NCBI GenBank assembly: GCA_034428935.1
Contig: DAOUHB010000105.1
Location: 1 to 18,168, forward strand
Direction: 5' to 3'
Origin: JAAYZQ01 sp034428935
Lineage (GTDB): Bacteria > Chloroflexota > Anaerolineae > JAAYZQ01
Length of the DNA stretch: 18,168 nucleotides
Of the stretch, positions 6,249 through 13,528 are shown piece by piece (position 1 is the stretch's first letter; each line of letters begins with the position of its first letter). Made by a program: the position numbers and the translations under genes. The notes under the pieces are model-generated. The model had not been told where the DNA came from and searched no databases. It saw only the letters and a program-made list of their open reading frames with translations.

Positions 6249-9200
6249 CTACGCCTGGCGCTCGAGCAGGGCCCGCACCTTTTGCGTCAGCGCCTCGACG
6301 GTGAATGGCTTGGCCAGGAACGCGATGAACGGGTCGGACATGGCCTGCTGCACCAGGGGCAGGTCGGCATAGGCCGACATGTACATGATCCGCATTTCGG
6401 GGCGCACCGGAAACAGGGCTTTCACCAGCTCTCGCCCGCCCATCCCGGGCATCACCAGGTCGGTGAGGAGCAGGTGGATGGGCCCCTCGGTCTGGGAGCT
6501 GATTTGCAGCGCGTTGAGGCCATCGCTGGCGGCCAGCACCCGGTATCCGTGGGCCGTCAGCGTCTGGACGGTTAGCTCTCGCACGTCCTCCGCGTCCTCG
6601 ACGACGAGGATCGTCTCGGCGCCCGGGGGCGTGCTCGCCAGCTCCGAAGGCCGGACGGTGCGCAGCACCCGGTCCTCCCTGGCCTCCACCTGGGGAAGGT
6701 AGATGGTGAACGTGGTGCCCTGGTCCACCTCGCTCTCGAACCGGATGTGGCCCTTGTTCTGCTTGACGATGCCGAACACGGTCGGCAAGCCCAGGCCCGT
6801 CCCCTGTCCCCTCTCTTTCGTGGTGAAAAAGGGTTCAAAGATGTGCGATTTCACCTCGTCGGTCATGCCCACGCCCGTGTCGGCGATGGACAGCAGGACG
6901 TAGGTGCCCGGCTCCATGTCGGGATGCACTTCCGCGTAGGCGCTGTCGAGGCGCACGTTCGCCGTCTCGATGCGCAGGCTGCCGCCCTCGGGCATTGCGT
7001 CGCGGGCGTTCACCACCAGGTTCATGATCACCTGTTCCACCTGCGACGGGTCCAGGCGGATAGGGGCCAGGTCGGGGGCCAGGGAGATCTCGAACCGGAT
7101 GTTCTCGCCAATGATCCGCTCGAGCATGCCGCTCATGTCCTCGACCAGGTGGTTGAGATCGAGCACCTGGGTTTCGACGACCTCCCGCCGGCTGAAGCTG
7201 AGCAATTGCTTGGTGAGGGCGGCCGCCCGCTGCCCGGTCTCGCCGATGCGCCGCACGTGGGGCCACAGGGCGTCTTGCGGGTCCAGTTGCTGCTCCAACA
7301 GCCGGGTGGAGAGGTGGATGACCGTCAGCAGGTTGTTAAAGTCGTGGGCGATGCCGCCGGCCAGGCGGCCCAGGGCTTCCATCTTTTGCGACTGGCGGAA
7401 TTGCTCCTGCAGTTGCATCTCGCGGCTCACGTCGCGCATGGTCGTCACATAGTTGACCACCTCCCCTGCCTGGTTTCGCACGGGGGTTGCGATGGCGTCG
7501 ACGGTGTAGGTGTCGCCGTTCTTTTTCCTGCTCACAACCCGGCCCTGTTGCACCTCCTTGTCCTCCATGCAGCGGGCGAGCTGCCAGTAGAGCGTGCCCT
7601 CTCCCTGGCCGTCCAGGAACTCTTTCGGGTTGCGTCCGATGGACTCGGCGCGGGCGTGGCCGCAAAGCTGCTCGAAGGCCGGGTTGACGTAGACGATGGT
7701 GCCGTCGACGTCGGTGATCATGACCGCCTCGGCCGACTGCTCGACGACCGTGCTCAAACGCTGCTGGGTCTCGACCAGGCGGGCCCGGGCGAGGGCGCCC
7801 GACAACTGCTCGGCCACACGCAGGGCCAGGCCGATCTCGTGGGACGAGAATTCGCGAGGCGCCCGAGACGCCAGGCACAGCACCCCCTCCGCCCGTCCCT
7901 CGACGGAGAGGGGCAGGGCAAGCAGGCTGGCCATGCCAAAGGATATCATCTGCTCGCGGACGGGAGCCAGTTGCACGTCGGCCTGGAAGGCATGGACGAC
8001 GACCAGCCTCTGGCGCTCCAGGACGTAGGCCAGCAGCGGGTCGGCGCTGGCTTCGAGGGTCCAGGCCGTGGGCTGGGCGGCCTCGCCGGGCCGGGAGGCC
8101 AACGTGCCGGTCGACTGCACCACTCCCCTGGCCAGGGCTGACAGCGCCATGGCCGGGATGTTTACCGCCGACGCCCTGCTGCCATCGGCGTCGAGGACCA
8201 CGGCCCAGGCCCAGTCCACGCTGTAGGCCAGGACCAGCTCCTGGCAGACCGTGTGCAGCATCGACTCCAGGTTCTGGCTGGTGGCCGACGCGGCAATGAT
8301 CCGGTTCAACAACACCAGCTCGCGATACCGGCGGCGGGTCTCTTCGTGCAGGCGCGCATTTTCCAGGGCGGTGGCGATCTGGTTGGCCAGGGTCGTCAGC
8401 GTGCGCTGATCGTCGGCACTGTACGGCTCTTCGGAGAGCTTGGGCCCCAGGGCGAGAATGCCCACCAGCTCGCCCTTGGCCTTGAGCGGCACAAACAGCT
8501 CGGCCCCAAGGGCGGTGAGGGCCCGCATCTCTTCGCCCCAAAGGGCCTTGAAACCGGGAAAGAGATCCAGCTCCCCACGGTCCAGGGCATTGTCGTGCTC
8601 CGACAGCCAGCTCACCAGGGGGTGATCGTTTCGCAGGCGCTGGTGGCCCTGGTGCTCCAGGCCGCGCTGGGCTCCCAGGCGGAACTCGCCGCTGCCCTCC
8701 TGCCGCAAGAAGAACCCCGCCATGCGGATGTGGATCGTCGACGTGATGCCGTCCAGGATGATGCCCGTCAGTAGATCCAGGTCCAGGATGGACGCCGTCG
8801 TGCGGCTGAGATCCTGGAGCATGAGGCTGGCATCGTACTTTTCCCGGAAGAAAAGCCGGTCGATCCAGAGCTGCGCCCGATCGCGCAGGGGTTGCGCCGC
8901 CACGGCGGCGATGGCCGCCACCAGGAGGGATATGATGAATATCTGGAGTCCCGTCAGGGCGTGAAAGAGGCTGGTTGCCAGGGCGACGATGAGAAAGTAG
9001 GCAACGCCGATGATCGCCGTCGGGATGGTGTAGAGGAGCCCTTTCCGGACGACGAGCGAGATATCCACCAGGTGGTAGCGCAGGATGGCATAGGTCAACA
9101 GGATGGCGTTCAGCAGGTTGGCCGCGTGGTCGACGGGATAGGTGGACACTACGTCGACGAGGTTGCTGAGCCCGCCGGCGAGGACGATGGTGCCGCCGGC

Positions 9201-9725
9201 GAGGGGGTACAAGATGCGGTTGCGCTGCACCGGGTTCGACGTCCGCTCGCGCGCCCGCGCCAGCCAGATGACGCCAAGGATCAGGTAGGAGCCGGTCCAG
9301 AACGACATCAGGTAGCCCAGGGGCCTCAGCTTGAAGCTCAACAAGCCGCCTTCCAGGAGCGCAACATCCTGGACCAGGAGGCCAAAGGCGTTGGCCACCT
9401 GCAGCACCACGCCGGCGGCGATACCCACCCGCAACAGGTTGTTCAGCTTCTGATCCAGGAACACCAGGACAAAGCCGCAGAAGGAAAGCGGCATGGCCAG
9501 GGCACTGCCCGTCGTCACCTTGTTCCACAGGAGGATGTGGCCCGGGTCCAGGCGCTGCAAAGCCGAGCCAAGGCTCCACAGCGCCATGGCCAGGAGATAG
9601 ATGGCAAACATGCGCTGCAGGCGAGAGCTGACCGCCCGCCGCAGGACCACATTTCCGAGGGCGAGGTAGGTGATAAGGGTCAGCAGGGGTGTAAGGGTCA
9701 GGATCCAGAAACGGACCTCTAGCAT
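6249..9725 (-). CDS. membrane hybrid histidine kinase: multi-TM, GAF, GAF, PAS, HisKA, HATPase, receiver
   Basis: This is a 1158-residue membrane sensor. Residues 5-280 hold about eight or nine hydrophobic spans (near 7-29, 40-57, 70-90, 97-120, 135-157, 170-193, 203-217, 228-253, 259-278), resembling the N-terminal 7TM kinase sensor plus a hairpin, closed by the linker RLFFREKYD. Two GAF domains (about 310-460 and 470-650) and a PAS domain (about 655-770) follow. The dimerisation motif GGIAHDFNNL carries the phospho-acceptor His794. ATP-binding boxes are N906, DTGVGM (949-954), FEPFF (963-967) and GQGTGLGL (973-980). The C-terminal receiver (about 1038-1155) has acidic D1044, phospho-acceptor D1089 in LLLTDLVMPGMGG, S1117 and K1139. 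All catalytic residues are present. The built-in receiver implies a phosphorelay whose downstream partner is not evident here. The start has GGGGAA three bases upstream and lies 55 bp after the GH3 gene, so co-transcription is likely. Confidence 0.95.
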   Translation of the reverse strand: MLEVRFWILTLTPLLTLITYLALGNVVLRRAVSSRLQRMFAIYLLAMALWSLGSALQRLDPGHILLWNKVTTGSALAMPLSFCGFVLVFLDQKLNNLLRVGIAAGVVLQVANAFGLLVQDVALLEGGLLSFKLRPLGYLMSFWTGSYLILGVIWLARARERTSNPVQRNRILYPLAGGTIVLAGGLSNLVDVVSTYPVDHAANLLNAILLTYAILRYHLVDISLVVRKGLLYTIPTAIIGVAYFLIVALATSLFHALTGLQIFIISLLVAAIAAVAAQPLRDRAQLWIDRLFFREKYDASLMLQDLSRTTASILDLDLLTGIILDGITSTIHIRMAGFFLRQEGSGEFRLGAQRGLEHQGHQRLRNDHPLVSWLSEHDNALDRGELDLFPGFKALWGEEMRALTALGAELFVPLKAKGELVGILALGPKLSEEPYSADDQRTLTTLANQIATALENARLHEETRRRYRELVLLNRIIAASATSQNLESMLHTVCQELVLAYSVDWAWAVVLDADGSRASAVNIPAMALSALARGVVQSTGTLASRPGEAAQPTAWTLEASADPLLAYVLERQRLVVVHAFQADVQLAPVREQMISFGMASLLALPLSVEGRAEGVLCLASRAPREFSSHEIGLALRVAEQLSGALARARLVETQQRLSTVVEQSAEAVMITDVDGTIVYVNPAFEQLCGHARAESIGRNPKEFLDGQGEGTLYWQLARCMEDKEVQQGRVVSRKKNGDTYTVDAIATPVRNQAGEVVNYVTTMRDVSREMQLQEQFRQSQKMEALGRLAGGIAHDFNNLLTVIHLSTRLLEQQLDPQDALWPHVRRIGETGQRAAALTKQLLSFSRREVVETQVLDLNHLVEDMSGMLERIIGENIRFEISLAPDLAPIRLDPSQVEQVIMNLVVNARDAMPEGGSLRIETANVRLDSAYAEVHPDMEPGTYVLLSIADTGVGMTDEVKSHIFEPFFTTKERGQGTGLGLPTVFGIVKQNKGHIRFESEVDQGTTFTIYLPQVEAREDRVLRTVRPSELASTPPGAETILVVEDAEDVRELTVQTLTAHGYRVLAASDGLNALQISSQTEGPIHLLLTDLVMPGMGGRELVKALFPVRPEMRIMYMSAYADLPLVQQAMSDPFIAFLAKPFTVEALTQKVRALLERQA

Positions 9726-9780
9726 CGGTTCCCCATCATTGATTCGTCATCCCCGACGATTCCGGCGCGCCTGCCGCGCC

Positions 9781-11385
9781 TCATCCGCCCGTCCCGTCGC
9801 CGGCATGCAGCAAGTCCGCGATGACGGCATCGGGCGCGTTCATGTGCCGCGGCTTCAGGTGGGCGACGTCGACCCCGGCGGCCATCTGTTTCTGCGTGTA
9901 GCGCTGGAACGTGCCCTGCCGCAGCACGGTCACCTGCATGGGCCGGATCTCCAGGAAGCTGACCAGGTCCACGTAGAAGGGGTTCAAGTCCATCAACTGC
10001 TCGTGCACCCGCTGCGCCACGTCCTCGGCCGCCACGTCTTCTTTCAGCTCGATGTACAGGTGCAGGCCCGCGTGCTCGCCCAGGAGCTCCTTGCGGACCG
10101 CCCACTCCTCGTGGGGGATGCCCGTGTTGGCGATGGCCTGCCAGATCAGCTTCTCGTCGATGAGCCCCGTAAAGTTGGCCAGGTCGATGAGGTCGGCGAC
10201 GCGCCCGGCAAAGGTCATGCTGGGCAGCTCGATCCCCTCGTCCTCATCGCGATAGCGGACAAACTCGACCAGGTCGTGGAGCCGGTAGCGCATCATGGGC
10301 CCGCCGTAGAAATTGGTCAGGACCACCTCGTAGCGCGTGCCCAGCTCCACCTCGTCGAGCAGGACCGTCTTGGGCATATAGCTCTCGTCCGCCCGCCAGC
10401 GCGTCCACTCCGACTCGGGAATGAACTCCAGGAAAGAGACGTCGGGCAGAAAGTAGAGCCCCTTGCGGTCCCAGGCCTGCACGGCGATGGTGGCCGGCCC
10501 CTCTGTCATGCCATAGCCCTCCGTCGGCTCCACCCCCCAGTATTCCCGGATCCGATCCCGGTAGATGTCGGTGTCCATCCCACTGACCATGATCCCCTTC
10601 ACGCGCCACAGATCCCTGGGCAGGATCGCGCGGCGGGCAAGGCGGCTGCGGACCCAGGCGCGGCCCATGCGCGCGAGCACGGCCGGATGGAGCATGGCCG
10701 CCGAGACCTTGGCCGAGGCTCCCTTGGAGAACTCGTCGCCGATCTTGACCAGGACCGAGCTGATGGAGCCGACGACGTCGATGCCGGTGCGCATGCCCAT
10801 GCGAAAGCCGGCCTGGATGCGTTCCTGAAAGCTCATCTGCTCCATCTCTTCGACGGTCGGCACGTAGCGCATCTCGAACAGCTCGGCCAGGCTCATGGCC
10901 CCGAAGCCGCTCATGTACGGCCGCGACGCCACGTTGTAGACCAGGATATCGCCAGGCTCCAGGCGCACCACTCCCCGCTGGTTGGTCGTGGACAGGATCA
11001 GCCAGGCCAGCACCCCCTCGCCGATCTTGGCAAAGGAGCGGGCCGTGCACGGATACCACTTGTAGCTGCCCGAGCGCCCCGAGGTGTGCGCCCAGGCGAC
11101 CGGCTTTTCGGGCAGAAGGTCCTCCTTCCGCTCGTCGAGACAGAAGGCATAGTCCTCGTAGGTCGTAATCGGCACGCGCTCGCGGAATTCCTGGACGCTT
11201 TGCGGGGGGTGCTCCCCCATGATCGTCCGACCCAACTCTGACCGGCCCATGAGCTGCAACTGTTCAAGCAGCAGCCGCTCCTGGATATCCATAAACTGCT
11301 CCAGGGTAATGTCCAGGAAGCCACAGTACCGCTTCCATACTTCTTCGCTTCGGCCCTGCCGTATCAAGTCTGCTGGCTTTTCCAT
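9781..11385 (-). CDS. GH3-family acyl-adenylating enzyme (acyl-acid amido synthetase-like)
   Basis: The 534-residue protein resembles the GH3 auxin-responsive family. In plants these are ANL-type enzymes that adenylate a carboxylic acid and conjugate it to an amino acid; bacterial homologues are mostly of unknown substrate. The ATP/phosphate loop is TSGRSGSYKWYP (101-112). The second motif is TEGYGMTEGP (288-297), and the hinge motif is MRYRLHDLVEF (365-375). Length and motif order match the family. Two in-frame ATGs lie six bases apart; the second (11385) is preferred because AGGAG is 8 nt upstream of it and only 2 nt from the first. It lies between a methyltransferase (58-bp gap) and the hybrid kinase (55-bp gap), all on one strand, so an operon making or sensing a conjugated small acid is conceivable. 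That idea is inference only. Confidence 0.85.
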   Translation of the reverse strand: MEKPADLIRQGRSEEVWKRYCGFLDITLEQFMDIQERLLLEQLQLMGRSELGRTIMGEHPPQSVQEFRERVPITTYEDYAFCLDERKEDLLPEKPVAWAHTSGRSGSYKWYPCTARSFAKIGEGVLAWLILSTTNQRGVVRLEPGDILVYNVASRPYMSGFGAMSLAELFEMRYVPTVEEMEQMSFQERIQAGFRMGMRTGIDVVGSISSVLVKIGDEFSKGASAKVSAAMLHPAVLARMGRAWVRSRLARRAILPRDLWRVKGIMVSGMDTDIYRDRIREYWGVEPTEGYGMTEGPATIAVQAWDRKGLYFLPDVSFLEFIPESEWTRWRADESYMPKTVLLDEVELGTRYEVVLTNFYGGPMMRYRLHDLVEFVRYRDEDEGIELPSMTFAGRVADLIDLANFTGLIDEKLIWQAIANTGIPHEEWAVRKELLGEHAGLHLYIELKEDVAAEDVAQRVHEQLMDLNPFYVDLVSFLEIRPMQVTVLRQGTFQRYTQKQMAAGVDVAHLKPRHMNAPDAVIADLLHAGDGTGG

Positions 11386-11443
11386 TCGCATCTCTCCTTT
11401 TTGTCGCGACCCCTGCCTGGAACGTCCTCCCGGCAAGCTCGAT

Positions 11444-12166
11444 CTATGCAACCTCTGCGTACATGGTCAGGGCGCGAGGATACCAGGCACGGCGCGCGCG
11501 CAATTCGCGCACCTGGATCGCACCGAAACCGGCATTGGAAAGCATGGCGCGCCATTCTGTGGCGGTGTGCATCTGTCTAAAGGCATCCTCCTCGATCTGG
11601 TTTCTGGACCTCGATTGGGTCAGGCCGAACGCCGAGAGCATGACCTTGAGCACCAGGCGGCCGGCAACGGTGCGCCAGTAGGAGGGCGCGCCCGCCTCGG
11701 CCAGCACCAGCCGCCCGCCGGGCCGCAGGACGCGGCGCGTCTCCCGAAGCAGGCGGGGCGCGTCCATGTGGTGCGTGCCAAAGGCACAGACGGCGACGTC
11801 AAAGACCTGCGGGGCAAACGGCAGCTCCATGCCCGAACCGCCGACCAGGAACGCCGTGGCCGAGAGGTTCCCGGCACGAATGGCCCTGTTCCCTCCGTTG
11901 AGCATGGCCGGCGTTATGTCGACGCCCACGGCCCGGCCGCTGCCGTGGCCGTCCCTGGAGACAGCCAGCCGGCGGGGGATCAGGGCCGTGCCCGTCGCCA
12001 CGTCCAGCACCCAATCGTCAGGCCCCACGGCCGCCCGGTCCAGCAACCCCTCGACAAAGGCCTGGTAGCCGACCCCGAGGTACTGCTCCAGCTCACGGTT
12101 CATGGTCCGTTCGTAATCGGGAGCCAGCTCGGAAAACGCTACGAGAAGGGCATCGTCGGGGGTCAT
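11444..12166 (-). CDS. class I SAM-dependent methyltransferase
   Basis: From the start at 12166 the protein has 240 residues with a UbiE/Methyltransf_11-type Rossmann fold. Motif I is VLDVATGTAL (53-62), the acidic ribose-binding residue is Asp83 in GVDITPAML, motif II is FDVAVCAFGTHHM (122-134) and motif III is LRPGGRLVLAE (147-157). The substrate cannot be told from sequence; small-molecule or lipid/quinone methylation is typical. The start is uncertain. The frame stays open upstream with ATGs at 12271, 12316 and 12337, but the translation between them and 12166 is low-complexity and overlaps two RNA hairpins, whereas family-like sequence begins at MTPDDALLVAFSELAPDY. GGTGAG 4 nt upstream is a modest ribosome binding site. 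It is the first gene of the methyltransferase-GH3-kinase series and follows a leader of about 208 nt. Confidence 0.85.
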   Translation of the reverse strand: MTPDDALLVAFSELAPDYERTMNRELEQYLGVGYQAFVEGLLDRAAVGPDDWVLDVATGTALIPRRLAVSRDGHGSGRAVGVDITPAMLNGGNRAIRAGNLSATAFLVGGSGMELPFAPQVFDVAVCAFGTHHMDAPRLLRETRRVLRPGGRLVLAEAGAPSYWRTVAGRLVLKVMLSAFGLTQSRSRNQIEEDAFRQMHTATEWRAMLSNAGFGAIQVRELRARRAWYPRALTMYAEVA

Positions 12167-12177
12167 GGGGCTCACCA

Positions 12178-12200
12178 GGGCGGTCCAGGGGAGACCGCCC
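12178..12200 (-). promoter_or_regulatory. perfect hairpin just upstream of the methyltransferase start
   Basis: GGGCGGTC (12178-12185) pairs with GACCGCCC (12193-12200) around a 7-nt loop. On the transcript its 3' foot is 11 nt from the start codon, beside the GGTGAG ribosome binding site. It could limit ribosome access or compete with the preceding terminator-like fold. Confidence 0.5.
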
Positions 12201-12204
12201 CCCC

Positions 12205-12238
12205 AAAGCAAAAACGGCCAGCGCTGTGCGGCCTGGCC
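12205..12238 (-). terminator. attenuator-like terminator inside the methyltransferase leader
   Basis: Read on the minus strand, GGCCAG (12233-12238) pairs with CTGGCC (12216-12221) around an 11-nt loop, followed by G, TTTTT (12210-12214), GC and TTT. This is an intrinsic-terminator layout located after the promoter but 39 nt before the methyltransferase start. A second short stem, GAGCCC/GGGCTC (12240-12256), sits immediately before it and could take part in an alternative fold. Confidence 0.5.
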
Positions 12239-12380
12239 CGAGCCCCGAATGGGCTCGACGGTTGGTTCCATCGTCGACAAAACGTCATCGTTACAGTGAG
12301 CATCCTTGATCGCCATGCGGCCTTCGGCTTGCGCCATCCTGCAACGCCATCGCCCAGGATGGTCCCTCAGGCGCGCTACG

Positions 12381-12409
12381 AGTATAGCACCACAACGAGA
12401 AAAAGGCAA
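12381..12409 (-). promoter_or_regulatory. promoter of the methyltransferase-GH3-kinase operon
   Basis: On the minus strand TTGCCT (12404-12409) and TATACT (12381-12386) are spaced by 17 bp. Boxes and spacing are the same as in the beta-helix promoter at 6203-6231, and both start TTTGCCTTTT. The predicted start near 12374 gives a leader of about 208 nt. Confidence 0.7.
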
Positions 12410-12450
12410 AGAAGCGAGAATCGGCAACCCGTTGGGTGACACACGCCCAA

Positions 12451-12474
12451 GGGCCCTGCCTGCAGGCAGGGCCC
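12451..12474. terminator. 24-bp perfect palindrome, probable plsC terminator hairpin
   Basis: GGGCCCTGCC (12451-12460) and GGCAGGGCCC (12465-12474) flank TGCA, making a perfect palindrome 28 bp past the acyltransferase stop and before the next promoter. No T-run follows on either strand, so termination would be U-tract-independent or Rho-assisted; the location is the main argument. Confidence 0.45.
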
Positions 12475-12502
12475 GTTGACGTTCAAGCAGCGCGCCGCCG
12501 GA

Positions 12503-13243
12503 TCAGAGCTCGGCCACGCCCTCCCAGGGATAGACCTCGGTTCCCTCGGCGGCGGCACGGACGGCCGGATCGTCCGAGTAGTAGCCCCGGCGCTCGGGCG
12601 GTATCAGGTTGGCTATCTCGCGCATGATGCGGTGGCCCAGCTCGTCCAACTGGCGGCGGCGCTCCTGCCCGCGCCCATTCACGTAGAACGGCCCGAGGGG
12701 TTGGCCGATGCGCACCGTGACGCGCGCCCGCCGGCCCTTGAAAAGGCAGGCAAAGATCTTGTCGCTGCCGTCGATGCCCACGGGCAAGATCCTGGCGTGA
12801 GATCGCGCGGCCAGGAAGGACGCGCCGGGACGTGGCGGCCGCAGCACCGTGGCCCACGACCCACCTTCGGGGGCGATGCCCACCACGCCGCCCTGGGCCA
12901 GCACGTCTTCGGCAAGGCGCAGCGCATCCCGGGCGCCGGTGCCGCGGTGGACGGGCAGGTAGCCCCACAACTTCAAGATCCAGCCACCCCAGAAGGGCGA
13001 GTTGGGCAGGCGGAACCCACCCAGCACCTCCAGCGGCCAGGGGACCGCGCGCAAGATGACGGCCGGGTCGGTGAAGGAAAAGTGGTTCAAGGCCACCAAC
13101 AGCGGGCCCTCTTCGGGCAGGTTTTCGCGCCCCGTGACCTCCAGATGCGTCAGGAGGGCAAACAGAACCCGGTTCAGCCCCCTCAACACGCTGCGGATGA
13201 CGCGCCGCCGGGGATAGCGCACCTGGTATCGACGGCGGCTCAT
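12503..13243 (-). CDS. 1-acyl-sn-glycerol-3-phosphate acyltransferase-like protein (PlsC/LPLAT family)
   Basis: The protein has 246 residues and belongs to the lysophospholipid acyltransferase family acting at the inner face of the membrane in phospholipid synthesis. The catalytic motif is NHFSFTD (53-59, the HX4D box with His54 and Asp59). The glycerol-phosphate/acyl-binding block is GIAPEGGSW (122-130, PEG at 125-127). The N-terminus is very basic with a hydrophobic stretch at about 25-33, fitting membrane association. Two starts are possible. ATG at 13243 is preferred because it overlaps a short upstream frame by ATGA; a GTG at 13282 adds 13 residues but has no well-placed ribosome binding site. 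It has its own promoter and is bounded downstream by a palindrome. Whether it makes phosphatidate or acylates another lysolipid cannot be decided. Confidence 0.88.
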   Translation of the reverse strand: MSRRRYQVRYPRRRVIRSVLRGLNRVLFALLTHLEVTGRENLPEEGPLLVALNHFSFTDPAVILRAVPWPLEVLGGFRLPNSPFWGGWILKLWGYLPVHRGTGARDALRLAEDVLAQGGVVGIAPEGGSWATVLRPPRPGASFLAARSHARILPVGIDGSDKIFACLFKGRRARVTVRIGQPLGPFYVNGRGQERRRQLDELGHRIMREIANLIPPERRGYYSDDPAVRAAAEGTEVYPWEGVAEL

Positions 13244-13290
13244 CTGTCGCACCACCACGAGGGGATGGTTGGTTGCAGGCACGCAGCCAT
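13240..13290 (-). CDS. possible 16-residue leader peptide translationally coupled to plsC
   Basis: A short frame starts at ATG 13290, reads MAACLQPTIPSWWCDR and stops at a TGA overlapping the plsC ATG (ATGA, 13240-13243). It is preceded by a purine-rich stretch containing GGAAG seven bases upstream, a better ribosome binding site than plsC itself has. This suggests plsC may be translated by termination-reinitiation from it. It contains two adjacent Trp and two Cys, but there is no attenuator hairpin behind it, so an amino-acid-sensing role is not supported. Confidence 0.3.
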   Translation of the reverse strand: MAACLQPTIPSWWCDR

Positions 13291-13455
13291 GTACTTTCTT
13301 CCCTTCCTCTGAAATTGCTACGGCTGCTATGGCAGTTCGTCTGGCCGTGGGCTTGGCTCGCTGTCCGCACTGAAGGCTCGCCGCCCGGCACGACGTCGCC
13401 GGCTGTTCCAGGCGGCCGCGAGACGGTGATGTTCCTTGTGCGCAAGATCAACCAC

Positions 13456-13484
13456 AGTATAGCAGAATACGACCTGCAAGTCAA
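13456..13484 (-). promoter_or_regulatory. plsC promoter
   Basis: On the minus strand TTGACT (13479-13484) and TATACT (13456-13461) are separated by 17 bp. The predicted start near 13449 gives a leader of about 205 nt. The promoter lies 44 bp beyond the stop codon of the GntR gene, so plsC is a separate unit from the MFS-GntR pair. Confidence 0.75.
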
Positions 13485-13528
13485 CGGGGACACGGAAGGT
13501 TCCGGTGCCGCCGCAAGCCACTCCCCCC

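Noticed and set aside
7336..9579. 747-codon same-strand frame inside the hybrid kinase gene
   Set aside because: The translation is Pro/Arg/Gly-rich and out of frame with a protein whose every kinase and receiver motif is intact.
11389..11391. First of two ATGs as start of the GH3 gene
   Set aside because: It lies only two bases after AGGAG, too close; the second ATG six bases on has proper spacing.
12271..12337. Upstream ATG starts for the methyltransferase
   Set aside because: None has a good ribosome binding site. The added residues are unlike the family, and the DNA there folds into the terminator-like and pre-start hairpins.
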